Below are positions 24,250 through 34,107 of a stretch of DNA of 34,584 nt, piece after piece. Positions within the stretch are counted from its first letter, which is position 1. Every line of letters begins with the position of its first letter. The stretch is from Actinoplanes oryzae (GTDB taxonomy: Bacteria; Actinomycetota; Actinomycetes; Mycobacteriales; Micromonosporaceae): assembly GCF_030757795.1 (NCBI RefSeq), contig NZ_JAUQWH010000093.1, forward strand, positions 1-34,584. The letters run 5' to 3'. A program made the translations under genes and the position numbers. The notes beneath the pieces were generated by a model. That model searched no databases, was not told where the DNA came from, and was given only the letters and a program-made list of their open reading frames with translations.

Positions 24250-25104
24250 TCAGCTGATCAGTGCTCCCGTCGGCAACTTACCGTCCGGAACACCCGCCGT
24301 GGCAGCACTTCCGTGGACAAACACGGTCGGGCACGCGCCATGGCACAGCAGGTGCGCCGCGACGAGGCCGAGCAGCCCGGGGCTTTCCGTCCCCCGGGGG
24401 CCGATCAGCAGCATTCGGGCCCCACGCGACGCTCGTACCAGGGTGGCGGCGGGATCGCCGTGCAGCAGGCGGGTGCGGACCCGCGCGATCCCGGTCACCA
24501 CGGCGGCCGCCTCGGCCAGCAGGCGACGGCCGTGCTCCGCCGCGGCCGCGTCCCCGGCAACGTGCACTAGTTCAAGAGCGATTCCCCGGCGTACGGCCTC
24601 CGCGCCCGCCACGCGCACGGCGAGCAGCGAGCTGGCCGAGCCGTCCACGGCGGCCAGCAGGGGGCCCGCCGGGGGCCGCACGCCCCGCGCCACGGCGACC
24701 GGGCACCGGGCCCGCGAGACCGTCTGCACGAGCACGGACTCCAGGGGCAGCCGCCGCAGGGTGGCCAGCCCGTCGTCGGCGAGCACGAGCAGCTCGGCCG
24801 CGCGGCTCTGGCGCAGCAGCTCGCGCACCGGGCTGCCCTCCAGGACCCGCCGGTCGACCCGGACGCCGGGCACCGACCGCACGGCCGTCAGCGCGGCGTC
24901 TCGCACCATCTGATTCGCAACCTGTCGCGCGCGGGCGAAATCCGGGGGATCATCGGAGGAGGCACCGGGCCAGGAGAAGGCGTGCACGATCCGCAGCGGC
25001 CGCCCGCGAGCGACCGCCTCACGGGCACCGAGCCGCGCCGCGGCCAGGCCCGCGGCCGTCCCGTTCACGGCTACGACAACAGGAGCAGGTTCCGGAGTCT
25101 GCAT
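24250..25104 (-). CDS. Tandem universal stress protein (two Usp domains)
   Basis: The 284-residue protein contains two Usp folds, about 8-145 and 150-280. Domain 1 starts PVVVAVNGTAAG and ends RCPVAVARG; domain 2 starts PLLAAVDGSASS and ends ACPTVFVHG. The ATP-binding Gly motif is degenerate in domain 1 (LADDGLATLRRLPLES) and partial in domain 2 (IGPRGTESPGLLG), so nucleotide binding is doubtful. Such proteins modulate stress or dormancy responses. The start is ATG 25104; an in-frame GTG at 25140 is possible and would add 12 residues. It is divergent from citrate synthase and upstream of the GGDEF-EAL gene. Confidence 0.88.
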   Translation of the reverse strand: MQTPEPAPVVVAVNGTAAGLAAARLGAREAVARGRPLRIVHAFSWPGASSDDPPDFARARQVANQMVRDAALTAVRSVPGVRVDRRVLEGSPVRELLRQSRAAELLVLADDGLATLRRLPLESVLVQTVSRARCPVAVARGVRPPAGPLLAAVDGSASSLLAVRVAGAEAVRRGIALELVHVAGDAAAAEHGRRLLAEAAAVVTGIARVRTRLLHGDPAATLVRASRGARMLLIGPRGTESPGLLGLVAAHLLCHGACPTVFVHGSAATAGVPDGKLPTGALIS

Positions 25105-25207
25105 CGGTTTCACCGCCTCGCACCGCAACCATACGGTCACTGACGAAGATCTATGCTGTGACTGGGGGCACCTTTTCGTGATCTATTCCTCAGCGATCGA
25201 CCGGCTG

Positions 25208-25236
25208 ATGACCCGTTCAGCTTGAGGGTTTACGGT
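25208..25236 (+). promoter_or_regulatory. Candidate promoter of citrate synthase
   Basis: ATGACC (25208-25213), a 17-bp spacer and TACGGT (25231-25236) fit an actinobacterial housekeeping promoter, giving a leader of about 40 nt with GTGAGGGA before ATG 25284. GTTCA and TGAAC flank the -10 box as a loose dyad. Confidence 0.4.
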
Positions 25237-25283
25237 GAACGGCAGGTTATTCGCGACATCTGCCGGTGAAGTGAGGGAAATAC

Positions 25284-26567
<1,284 letters not shown>

Positions 26568-26589
26568 CGCCGCCGGTTTTCTCCGCATT

Positions 26590-26627
26590 CAGCTTCGGCC
26601 GCCCGGCTCCCCGGGCGGCCGAAGCTG
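26590..26627. terminator. Strong terminator hairpin after citrate synthase
   Basis: A perfect 17-bp stem (26590-26606 with 26611-26627) closes on a CTCC tetraloop, 22 nt after the gltA stop. TTC follows rather than a long T-run. Confidence 0.88.
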
Positions 26628-26693
26628 TTCCCGGGTTTCGCCCGCCGGGCGGTCCGGGCATGGTCTGGGGCACCGCGAGGCTGGAGGGGCTGC

Positions 26694-28259
26694 ATGGACG
26701 TCGTCATCGGGATCGACACCGGGACCACCGCGACCAAGGGGGTGGCCGCGGGGGCGGACGGCTCCGTGCGGGCCGTGGTCAGCGTGCACTATCCGCTGTC
26801 GGTGCCCGGGCCCGGCCGCGCCGAGCTGGACGCGGCGCGGCTGCGCGACGCCGCCGTCGAGGCGCTGGTCAAGGTCGCCCAGGAGGTACGCGGGAAGGGC
26901 GACCACGTCCGCGCGGTGAGTCTCTCCGCCTTCCTGCACGGCCTCGCGCCCCTCAACGCCGACGGCAGCCCCCGGGGACCGTTGATCACGTGGGCGGACA
27001 ACCGCTCGGCCGGGCAGGCGCGGGAGATCGGCGACGGCGGGCGGGGCAAGGAGCTGCAGGCCCGCACGGGTACGCCGGTGCACCCGATGGCGCCGCTGGC
27101 CAAGCTGGCGTGGTGGCGGTCGTCCGACCCGGCGACGCTGCGGGACACCCCGCGCTGGGGCGGCGTCAAGGAGGTCGTCCTCTCCGGGCTGGCCCGCGAG
27201 GGCTTCGTCGTCGACCTGTCGCTGGCCTCCGGCACGGGGCTCTACGGCCTCCACGAGCGGCGCTGGGATCCCGAGGCGCTGGACCTGGCCGGCGTACGCG
27301 CCGAGCAGCTGGCGGAGGTCGTCCCGACCACCACGGTCCTCGCCCTGCACCCCGACGTCGCCAAGGCCGCGGGACTGGCGCCGGACACGCCCCTGGTGAT
27401 CGGTGCCGCCGACGGGCCGCTCGCGAACCTCGGCGTCGGGGCGACCCCGGCCGGCGTCGCCGCGGTGTCGCTGGGCACGAGCGGTGCCCTGCGTACGGTG
27501 GTGGACCGGCCGGTGGCCGACAAGGGCGGCCGGCTGTTCTGCTACGCGCTGACCGAGGACAGGTGGGTGCTCGGCGGGGCGATCAACAACGCCGGATCGG
27601 TCGTCCGCTGGGCCGGGCAGACGATGGCGGAGGGCTTCGACCGGCCGCCCGCCGAGGGCGAGGACGCCGACGTCCGCGACGCCGCCCTGCTCGTCGAGGC
27701 CGCGGGCGCACCGGCGGGCAGCGAGGGGCTGCTCTGCCTGCCGTACCTGCTGGGCGAGCGCGCCCCGTGGTGGAAGGGCGGCATGCGCGGGGCCTACCTG
27801 GGGCTGCGGCGCGAGCACGGGCGGGCCCACCTGGTCCGCGCGGCCGTCGAGGGGGTGTGCCAGCAGCTGGCGCTGGTCCGGGACACGTTCGCGGACGAGG
27901 GCATCGAGATGCGGGAGGTACGGGCCACCGGGGGCGCCGTCGCGTCCGAGCTCTGGACCGAGACGCTGGCGTCGGCGCTCGACCTGCCGGTGGCGATCGC
28001 GGACACGCCCGAGGGCACGGCGCTGGGCGCGGTCCTGCTCGGCTTCCATGCCCTCGGCGACCTGCCCGACCTGGACCGGGCCGCCGCGCTCGTCGACATC
28101 TCGGAGCACACCGCCCCCGACCCCGAGGACGCGGCACTGTACAAGCGGCTGCGGCCGTTGATCGAGCGGTCGGCGCTCGCGGTGACCGACGTGCTGACCG
28201 AGCTCGACCGGCTGGCCCCCGAGCCGCTGCCGAGCACGGAGAAGGCGGTGGGCGCGTAG
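26694..28259 (+). CDS. FGGY-family carbohydrate kinase, probably gluconokinase
   Basis: The 521-residue protein has the FGGY two-domain ATPase fold. GIDTGTTATKG (residues 6-16) is the phosphate-1 loop; SLSAFLHGLAPL and the ITWADNR segment line the sugar site; the GAADGPLANLGVG and SLGTSGALR segments are the second-domain ATP loop; RATGGAVASELW is a C-terminal signature. Closest remembered relatives are FGGY gluconokinases (GntK/XylB-like), but the sugar is not proven. ATG 26694 has GGAGGGG 5-6 nt upstream. No permease or regulator is adjacent. Confidence 0.88.
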   Translation: MDVVIGIDTGTTATKGVAAGADGSVRAVVSVHYPLSVPGPGRAELDAARLRDAAVEALVKVAQEVRGKGDHVRAVSLSAFLHGLAPLNADGSPRGPLITWADNRSAGQAREIGDGGRGKELQARTGTPVHPMAPLAKLAWWRSSDPATLRDTPRWGGVKEVVLSGLAREGFVVDLSLASGTGLYGLHERRWDPEALDLAGVRAEQLAEVVPTTTVLALHPDVAKAAGLAPDTPLVIGAADGPLANLGVGATPAGVAAVSLGTSGALRTVVDRPVADKGGRLFCYALTEDRWVLGGAINNAGSVVRWAGQTMAEGFDRPPAEGEDADVRDAALLVEAAGAPAGSEGLLCLPYLLGERAPWWKGGMRGAYLGLRREHGRAHLVRAAVEGVCQQLALVRDTFADEGIEMREVRATGGAVASELWTETLASALDLPVAIADTPEGTALGAVLLGFHALGDLPDLDRAAALVDISEHTAPDPEDAALYKRLRPLIERSALAVTDVLTELDRLAPEPLPSTEKAVGA

Positions 28260-28303
28260 CTCTCGTCCACGGCACGGCGTGGGGAAGGCCACGACGGCTC
28301 ACG

Positions 28304-28333
28304 TTGACGGCGCGGGGGCGGGTGAGAAAGAGT
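28304..28333 (+). promoter_or_regulatory. Promoter of the cobalamin riboswitch and cob operon
   Basis: TTGACG (28304-28309), an 18-bp spacer and AAGAGT (28328-28333) place the transcription start near 28340, exactly where the riboswitch P1 stem begins. Confidence 0.55.
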
Positions 28334-28339
28334 GCTTGA

Positions 28340-28438
28340 CGAGCGGTAGCGGAGGAACCCGGTGCGAGTCCGGGACGGTCCCGCCACTGTGACCGGGTGC
28401 TGGGAGGTGCCCGGGAGTCAGGAGACTCCGGCCGCTCG
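28340..28438 (+). promoter_or_regulatory. Cobalamin (B12) riboswitch aptamer
   Basis: The leader has the class features: a closing P1 stem CGAGCGG/CCGCTCG (28340-28346 with 28432-28438), AGCGGAGGAA, the hairpin CCCGG-tgcgagt-CCGGG, the B12 box GCCACTG (28383-28389) followed by TGACCGGG, and the GGAGTC-AGGA-GACTCC hairpin (28414-28429). It should bind adenosylcobalamin and repress the downstream operon. A GC-rich stem near 28451-28468 precedes AAAGGAC, the ribosome binding site of the first gene, consistent with translational control (inference). Confidence 0.95.
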
Positions 28439-28484
28439 CACCGACCGAACGCGGGCGTGGACACCCGCCGAAAGGACTCTGGCC

Positions 28485-30545
28485 GTGACGCCGTACCCGT
28501 TCTCCGCCGTCGTCGGCCTCGACGATCTGCGCCTCGCCCTGCTGCTCACCGCCGTGTCGCCCGCCGTGGGCGGCGTGCTGGTGCGCGGTGAGAAGGGCAC
28601 CGCCAAGAGCACCGTCGTGCGCGCGCTCGCCGCGCTGCTCCCCGAGGTCGACGTGGTGCGCGGCTGCCGCTTCGCCTGCGACCCCGCCGCGCCCGACCCC
28701 GGCTGCCCCGACGGCCCGCACGAGCCGGGCGCCCCGCACGGGCACCGGCCCGCCACGCTGGTCGAGCTGCCCGTCGGGGCCACCGAGGACCGCGTGGTGG
28801 GCACGCTCGACATCCAGCGCGCGCTCGCCGACGGCGTGAAGGCGTACGAGCCGGGTCTGCTCGCCGCCGCCCACCGCGGCGCGCTCTATGTCGACGAGGT
28901 CAACCTGCTGCCGGACCACCTCGTCGACCTGCTGCTCGACGCGGCCGCGATGGGCCGGGCGCACGTCGAGCGCGACGGCGTGTCGGTCAAGCACGCGGCC
29001 CGGTTCCTGCTGGTCGGCACCATGAACCCGGAGGAGGGCGAGCCGCGGCCCCAGCTGGTCGACCGGTTCGGCCTGGTGGTGACGGTCGCCGCGCCCCGCG
29101 ACCCGGTGCAGCGGGCGGAGGTCGTGCGGCGCCGGCTGGCGTACGAGGCGGGGCCGGACGCGTTCGCGAGCCGGTTCGCGCGGGAGGAGGCCGCGCTGGC
29201 CGCCCGGATCGTCGCGGCGCGCTCGGCCGTACCGTCGGTCGTGCTGCCGGACGCCGAGCTGGACCGGATCGCCCGGATCTCCCTGGCCTACGGGGTCGAC
29301 GGCATGCGCGCGGACATCGTCGTGGCCCGGTGCGCGGTGGCCCTGGCCGCCTGGCACGGCCGCACGACGGTGACCCGCGAGGACGTGCACGACGCGGCGC
29401 GGCTGGCGCTGCCGCACCGGCGGCGCAAGGACCCGCTCGACCCGCCGGGCACGGACGAGGAGCGCCTCGACGAGGCCCTCGCCCAGGCCGACGCGGACAT
29501 GCCGCCGGACGACGATCCCGACGGCGGCCCCGAGAATCCCGATGGCGGCCCGCAGGACCCCGGCGGTGGCCCCGAGGGCCCCGGTGGCGGTCCGGACGGG
29601 CCCGGTTCCGGGGGTGCGCCGCCTTCTTCCGACGCGACGCCGCCTTCCTCGGATGCGACGCCGTCTTCTTCTCCTGAGGGCGACGCGGGCGACAAGTCGG
29701 AAAAGCCGGGCGGGCAGGGTGCCGCGGCGCCGGCCGGAGCGGTCTTCCGGACCCGCGCGCTGACGATCGCCGCCCGGGGCGAGGGCGGCCACGCGGGCCG
29801 GCGGTCCCCGGCCTTCGCCCGGCGGGGGCGGGTGGTCGGCTCGCGGGTGCCGCTGGGCAAGCTGCGGGGCGCACCGCATCTGCCCGCGACGCTGCGTGCC
29901 GCCGTGCACCGGGCCGCCGGCTCCACGGCGGACGGCTCGGCCCCGGGCTTCGTGCAGCCGCGTGACCTGCGGGAGGCCGTCCACGTCGGACGCGAGGCCA
30001 ACCTCGTGCTGTTCGTGGTGGACGCGTCCGGCTCGATGGCGGCCCGCAAGCGGATGACCGTGGTGAAGACCGCCGTGCTGTCGCTGCTGCGGGACGCCTA
30101 CCAGCGGCGGGACCGGATCGGCATGATCACGTTCCGGGGGCGCGAGGCCGAGCAGGTGCTTCCGCCCACGTCGAGCCACGAGGTCGGGGTGCTGCGGCTG
30201 GCCGCCCTGCGCACCGGGGGGCGTACCCCGCTGGCGGCGGGCCTGCGCACCGCGGCCGCGACCATCGCGACCGAGCGCCGGCGGGACCCGCGCCGCAGGC
30301 CGCTGCTCGTCGTCGTCACGGACGGGCGCGCCACCAGCGGCCCCGACCCGGTGACCGTCGCGCCCGCGCTGGCCGGCGTGTCCACCGTGGTCGTCGACTG
30401 CGAGTCCGGGCCGGTGCGGCTGGGCCTGGCCCGGCGGCTGGCCGCGGCGCTCGGCGCGGACGTGATGCCGCTCGACGCGCTGAGCGCCGCCGGAACGATC
30501 GATCCGGCCGGTCGCCCGGCCGCCGCCCGGGGGAGGGCCGCCTGA
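28485..30545 (+). CDS. Putative cobaltochelatase subunit (ChlI-ChlD-type AAA+ plus VWA)
   Basis: The 686-residue protein joins an AAA+ ChlI-like motor (about 1-300) to a ChlD-like half. Walker A is GEKGTAKST (35-43), Walker B is ALYVDEVNLL, and a Cys cluster CRFACDPAAPDPGC (about 61-74) is typical of actinobacterial putative cobaltochelatases. An acidic, Pro/Gly-rich linker with short repeats (about 345-396) precedes an integrin-type VWA domain with MIDAS D513-A-S-G-S. It would power Co2+ insertion into hydrogenobyrinic acid a,c-diamide with a CobN-like large subunit, which is not in this window. It starts at GTG 28485 with AAAGGA nearby, first gene after the B12 riboswitch. The stop overlaps the next ATG (TGATG). 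Confidence 0.93.
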   Translation: MTPYPFSAVVGLDDLRLALLLTAVSPAVGGVLVRGEKGTAKSTVVRALAALLPEVDVVRGCRFACDPAAPDPGCPDGPHEPGAPHGHRPATLVELPVGATEDRVVGTLDIQRALADGVKAYEPGLLAAAHRGALYVDEVNLLPDHLVDLLLDAAAMGRAHVERDGVSVKHAARFLLVGTMNPEEGEPRPQLVDRFGLVVTVAAPRDPVQRAEVVRRRLAYEAGPDAFASRFAREEAALAARIVAARSAVPSVVLPDAELDRIARISLAYGVDGMRADIVVARCAVALAAWHGRTTVTREDVHDAARLALPHRRRKDPLDPPGTDEERLDEALAQADADMPPDDDPDGGPENPDGGPQDPGGGPEGPGGGPDGPGSGGAPPSSDATPPSSDATPSSSPEGDAGDKSEKPGGQGAAAPAGAVFRTRALTIAARGEGGHAGRRSPAFARRGRVVGSRVPLGKLRGAPHLPATLRAAVHRAAGSTADGSAPGFVQPRDLREAVHVGREANLVLFVVDASGSMAARKRMTVVKTAVLSLLRDAYQRRDRIGMITFRGREAEQVLPPTSSHEVGVLRLAALRTGGRTPLAAGLRTAAATIATERRRDPRRRPLLVVVTDGRATSGPDPVTVAPALAGVSTVVVDCESGPVRLGLARRLAAALGADVMPLDALSAAGTIDPAGRPAAARGRAA
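29517..29672 (+). repeat. Low-complexity repeats in the chelatase linker
   Basis: In-frame imperfect repeats encode PDGGP/PGGGP-type units followed by two SSDATP units. They form the flexible acidic linker between the AAA+ and VWA parts. Some units use A/T-ending codons more than the rest of the gene. Confidence 0.7.
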
Positions 30546-31147
30546 TGCCGCAGGGCAAGGTCACCACGGTTCCCGACGACGGGCTCACCACGCGGCAGCG
30601 CCGCCGGCAGGCCGTGCTCGCCGTCCACACCGGACACGGCAAGGGCAAGTCGACGGCCGCGTTCGGGATGGCGCTGCGGGCGTGGAACGCGGGCTGGCCC
30701 GTGGGCGTGTTCCAGTTCGTCAAGTCCGAGAAGTGGCGGGTCGGCGAGGAGTCGGCGCTCAAGGCGCTCGGCGAGTTCCCCGGCGGCGCGCCGGTCGCGT
30801 GGCACAAGATGGGCGAGGGCTGGTCCTGGATCCAGCGCGCCGGCACCGAGCGCGACCACGCCGCCGAGGCCGCCGAGGGCTGGGCCCAGATCAAGCGCGA
30901 CCTGGCGGCCGAGAGCTACGGCTTCTACGTGCTCGACGAGTTCACCTACCCGATGAAGTGGGGCTGGGTCGACGTCGCCGACGTGGTCGCGACGCTGCGC
31001 GCCCGGCCCGGCACCCAGCACGTCGTGATCACCGGCCGCGACGCGCACCCCGACCTGCTCGAGGCGGCCGACCTGGTGACCGAGATGACCAAGGTCAAGC
31101 ATCCGATGGACGCGGGGCGCAAGGGCCAGCGGGGCATCGAATGGTGA
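30545..31147 (+). CDS. cobO: Cob(I)yrinic acid a,c-diamide adenosyltransferase
   Basis: The 200-residue CobO/BtuR-type enzyme transfers the adenosyl group of ATP to Co(I) of cobyrinic acid a,c-diamide. The P-loop TGHGKGKST (29-37) is the family hallmark; VFQFVKSEKWRVGEE, GEGWSWIQ, LDEFTYPMKWGWVD and VITGRDAHP follow in the usual order, and the C-terminus EMTKVKHPMDAGRKGQRGIEW is typical. ATG 30545 overlaps the chelatase stop by one base. The gene ends overlapping cobB. Confidence 0.97.
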   Translation: MPQGKVTTVPDDGLTTRQRRRQAVLAVHTGHGKGKSTAAFGMALRAWNAGWPVGVFQFVKSEKWRVGEESALKALGEFPGGAPVAWHKMGEGWSWIQRAGTERDHAAEAAEGWAQIKRDLAAESYGFYVLDEFTYPMKWGWVDVADVVATLRARPGTQHVVITGRDAHPDLLEAADLVTEMTKVKHPMDAGRKGQRGIEW

Positions 31148-32535
31148 ACATCCCGCGGATCGTGATCGCCGCGCCCGCCTCCGGGCACGGCAAGACGACG
31201 GTGGCGACGGGCCTGCTGGCGGCGTTCGCCCGGCGCGGCCTGGCCGTCGCGCCGTTCAAGGTCGGGCCGGACTACATCGACCCCGGCTACCACGCGCTGG
31301 CCGCCGGGCGCCCCGGCCGCAACCTCGACCCGGTGCTGGTCGGCGAGGAGCTGATCGGGCCGCTGTTCGCGCACGGCTCGGCCGGCACGAGCCTGGCGAT
31401 CGTCGAGGGCGTGATGGGCCTCTACGACGGGCGGGTCGGCGGCGGCGACACGGGCTCCACCGCGCAGGTCGCCGGCCTGCTCGGCGCCCCGGTCGTCCTG
31501 GTGGTCAACGCGGCGGCGCAGGGCCGGTCGGTCGCGGCGCTGGTGCACGGCTTCCGCAGCTTCGGCGACGTCCGCATCGGGGGCGTGATCCTCAACCAGG
31601 TCGGCTCGGACCGCCACGAGGCCCTGCTCCGCGAGGCGTGCGAGGAGGTCGGCACCCCGGTCCTCGGGGCGATGCGCCGCGCCACCGCCGTCGAGGCGCC
31701 CTCCCGCCACCTCGGCCTGGTCCCCGCCGCCGAGCGCCGCGCCGAGGCCCTCGCCTCGGTGGACGCCCTCGCCGCGCTGGTCGAGTCCTCCGTGGACCTC
31801 GCCGAGGTGATGGCGCTGGCCCGCTCGGCCCCGCCCCTCACCGCCACGGCCTGGTCCCCGGCGGCGGACACCCCGGTGCCCGGCCGCCCGGTGGTCGCGC
31901 TCGCCGGCGGTCCGGCGTTCACCTTCGCGTACGCCGAGACGGCCGAGCTGCTCACCGGAGCCGGCGCCGACGTCGTGGTCGTCGACCCGCTGCGCGACGA
32001 GTCGCTCCCCGAGGGCACGCGCGCGCTGGTCGTCGGCGGCGGCTTCCCCGAGGTGTACGCGGCGGAGCTCTCCGCGAACGAACCCCTGCGCGCCGCCGTC
32101 GCCGCACACGCGTCCCGCGGCCTCCCGATCGCGGCCGAGTGCGCGGGCCTGCTCTGGCTGTGCAGCACCCTGGACGGCAAGCCGATGTGCGGAGTCCTCG
32201 ACGCCGACGCGGCCATGACCCCGTCGCTGACCCTCGGCTACCGGGACGCGGTGGCGCTCTCGGACAGCCCCCTCTTCCCGGCGGGCTCCCGGGCGACCGG
32301 CCACGAGTTCCACCGCACGATGGTGCACCCCCGTTCCGGGCTGCTTCTCGAGCCGGCCGGGGGAGCGGCGTGGGCGTGGCGCGGGGCCGACCCGGAAGGG
32401 TTCGCGACGCCCCAGCTCCACGCGTCCTACCTGCACCTGCACTGGGCCGCCGACTCCGCGATCGCCCACCGCCTGGTGTCGGCCGCCGCGTCGGCCGATC
32501 CGGTCCCGTCCGTCGCGGTGTCACCCGGCTCGTGA
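31141..32535 (+). CDS. cobB: (Hydrogeno)byrinic acid a,c-diamide synthase
   Basis: The roughly 464-residue protein amidates the a and c side chains of the corrin ring using glutamine and ATP. The N-terminal synthetase domain has AAPASGHGKTT (10-20) and KVGPDYIDPGYH (40-51); the C-terminal class I glutaminase domain has the nucleophile C334 in AAECAGLLWL and the ATGHEFHRT segment. Pairing with an ATP-dependent chelatase suggests the aerobic, late-cobalt pathway, hence hydrogenobyrinate as substrate (inference). Start ATG 31141 overlaps cobO by 7 nt; GTG 31144, giving the common GTGA overlap, is an equal alternative. Confidence 0.95.
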   Translation: MVNIPRIVIAAPASGHGKTTVATGLLAAFARRGLAVAPFKVGPDYIDPGYHALAAGRPGRNLDPVLVGEELIGPLFAHGSAGTSLAIVEGVMGLYDGRVGGGDTGSTAQVAGLLGAPVVLVVNAAAQGRSVAALVHGFRSFGDVRIGGVILNQVGSDRHEALLREACEEVGTPVLGAMRRATAVEAPSRHLGLVPAAERRAEALASVDALAALVESSVDLAEVMALARSAPPLTATAWSPAADTPVPGRPVVALAGGPAFTFAYAETAELLTGAGADVVVVDPLRDESLPEGTRALVVGGGFPEVYAAELSANEPLRAAVAAHASRGLPIAAECAGLLWLCSTLDGKPMCGVLDADAAMTPSLTLGYRDAVALSDSPLFPAGSRATGHEFHRTMVHPRSGLLLEPAGGAAWAWRGADPEGFATPQLHASYLHLHWAADSAIAHRLVSAAASADPVPSVAVSPGS

Positions 32536-32888
32536 CTGTGGCTCTGGGCATCGGCGCGCGCTCGTCGGTGTCGCCGTCGCAGCTCGACCAGGCGGCTGCG
32601 GCGGCCCTGGCGGTCGCCCCGGCGACGGTGATCGCCACGCTCGATCGCCGGGGGGCCGTGGTCCGGGGGCTGGCCGAGCGGCTCGGACTGCCGCTCGTGA
32701 TGTTCAGCGCCGCCGACCTGTCGGAGGTGTCCACCCCGAACACTGTGCGGCTGACCGGGGCCCCGAGCGTCGCCGAGGCCGCGGCCCTGCTCGCCGCGGG
32801 CCCCGGCGCCCGGCTGCTGCTGCCGAAGACGATCCACGCCGGCGTGGCGGTGGCCGTCGCTCAGCTCAGATCGCGGGGCGGGCGGTAG
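32532..32888 (+). CDS. cobE: Cobalamin biosynthesis protein CobE / CbiG C-terminal domain
   Basis: The 118-residue protein matches the small CobE/CbiG-C fold: VALGIGARSSVSPSQL, ATLDRRG, LAERLGLPLVMFSAADL, GAPSVAEAAALLAAG and LLLPKT. It is thought to assist ring contraction/lactone steps or corrinoid binding during early synthesis, with its exact role unsettled. It starts at GTG 32532 in a 4-nt overlap (GTGA) with the cobB stop, so it is the fourth coupled gene of the operon. Its last 28 bp overlap the convergent acetyltransferase gene. Confidence 0.87.
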   Translation: MTVALGIGARSSVSPSQLDQAAAAALAVAPATVIATLDRRGAVVRGLAERLGLPLVMFSAADLSEVSTPNTVRLTGAPSVAEAAALLAAGPGARLLLPKTIHAGVAVAVAQLRSRGGR

Positions 32889-33487
32889 GCCCACCGGCGG
32901 TCGGCGTCGGTGATCGGCCGCCGGACGCGCGCGGGCACCCCGGCCACGACCACGTCCGGCGGCACGTTGCCCGTGACCACCGCGCCCGCGCCGACCACCG
33001 AGCCGCGCCCGATCGTCACGCCCGGGAGCAGGATCGCGCCCGCCCCGATCCACACGTCGTCCTCGATCACCACGGGCGCCGAGAACTGCGTACCGTCGGA
33101 GCGCAGCTCAGGATGCACGGGATGCCCGGTCGCCGTGATCGTCACGTTCGGCGCGAGCATGACCCGGTCCCCGATGCGCACCTCGACGTCGTCGACCACG
33201 GTGAGCCCGAAGTTGACGTAGACGTCGTCGCCGAGGAAGAGATTGGTGCCGTACGCCACCCGCAACGGCGGCTCGATCCACACCCGCTCGCCCACGCCCC
33301 CGAGCAGCTCCCGCAGCAACCGCTCGCGCTCCGCCGCCTCCCGGGGCCGCGTCGCGTTGTAGTCGTGCACCAGCTCCTTGCCCCGGATCCGCTCCTCCTC
33401 GAGCGCCTCCAGCCCGGGCGCCCCGTCCCGGTACAGCTCGTGCGCAGCCATCCGGCGCCGGACTTCCCGCTCCGCCTCGTTGATCAT
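32861..33487 (-). CDS. Sugar O-acetyltransferase, maltose/galactoside type
   Basis: The 208-residue protein has an N-terminal Mac domain (HELYRDGAPGLEALEEERI; LVHDYNATRP) followed by a left-handed beta-helix hexapeptide-repeat domain (from about 65). The likely catalytic His is H122 in ITATGHPVHPE. The C-terminal hexapeptides VWIGAGAILLPGVTIGRGSVVGAG are typical. It would acetylate a sugar from acetyl-CoA as a trimer. ATG 33487 is preceded closely by GGAG. An ACCGGCCGGT palindrome lies upstream at 33499-33508. The gene is convergent with the cob operon and overlaps cobE by 28 bp with no terminator between. Confidence 0.92.
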   Translation of the reverse strand: MINEAEREVRRRMAAHELYRDGAPGLEALEEERIRGKELVHDYNATRPREAAERERLLRELLGGVGERVWIEPPLRVAYGTNLFLGDDVYVNFGLTVVDDVEVRIGDRVMLAPNVTITATGHPVHPELRSDGTQFSAPVVIEDDVWIGAGAILLPGVTIGRGSVVGAGAVVTGNVPPDVVVAGVPARVRRPITDADRRWAYRPPRDLS

Positions 33488-34107
33488 GCTCCGACCGTAC
33501 CGGCCGGTCGTGCCCTCCCTGCCGCCATCGGATGCCGCGCACCGATACGCTCCGGCGTCGCGCCGACATGCCCGGCGGCGTTGCGACACGACCAGCGATG
33601 CTGCGACAGGTGCCGACGGTGCTGCGCCGGCCGCCTGCCCGGCTTGCCGCGCTGGACCGCCTGCCCGTAGTGCGCCCGATCGCGCGGGCAGCGGAGAGCC
33701 GACCCCGCCCGGCTGGTGTGGTGACCGGGTCCCCTGCCGCCCGCCCGTCACCTTCCGCATCGTGCCCCGGGACGAGCGGCGGTCGCCCCGGAACCTGCTG
33801 GACAGCCGCTGCGAGCATGGGAGGAGATGAGTGAGTGGGCGCCGAATCCGGCCGAATGCGCAGATGGCGGGCCACACCGACGGCGGTACGGCAATCTGCG
33901 GTGTAGCTAGTACGTCCGATCGGCCCCATACTGAGGACAAGTCGCGACCGGGGCACGCAGACAAAGGAGGCGACACCCAGGTGGAGCTGGGCGCCGCCTC
34001 CGGGCATCCGCCCCCCGCGGAGAGGGGAGGGAACACGCCCGTGCAGACGACATCCTTCTCCTCTTCTCCGGGCCGGTGCAAGCCCCGCCCGGAGGGAGGT
34101 GAACGAA
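33488..34107. other. 620-bp region without a convincing gene
   Basis: Frames here have weak third-position GC bias compared with neighbouring genes. The part up to about 33820 shows no recognisable protein. The part from 33960 is purine-rich with three Shine-Dalgarno-like sites and a strong hairpin, and looks like a structured leader for the next gene. A 27-codon frame at 33827-33910 begins next to GGGAGG but its spacing is too short for confidence. Confidence 0.5.
33966..34001 (+). promoter_or_regulatory. Leader hairpin upstream of the DUF6232-like gene
   Basis: GGAGGCG (33966-33972) pairs with CGCCTCC (33995-34001), and inside it CCCAG (33976-33980) pairs with CTGGG (33987-33991). The outer left arm is itself a Shine-Dalgarno-like AAAGGAGG. 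Confidence 0.4.

Noticed and set aside
33532..33834. 100-codon forward frame in the gap after the acetyltransferase
   Set aside because: No ribosome binding site and weak third-position GC compared with neighbours.
33827..33910. 27-codon frame beginning MSEWAPNPAE
   Set aside because: Shine-Dalgarno is only 2 nt from the ATG and no homologue is known to me; left as a remark in the gap entry.
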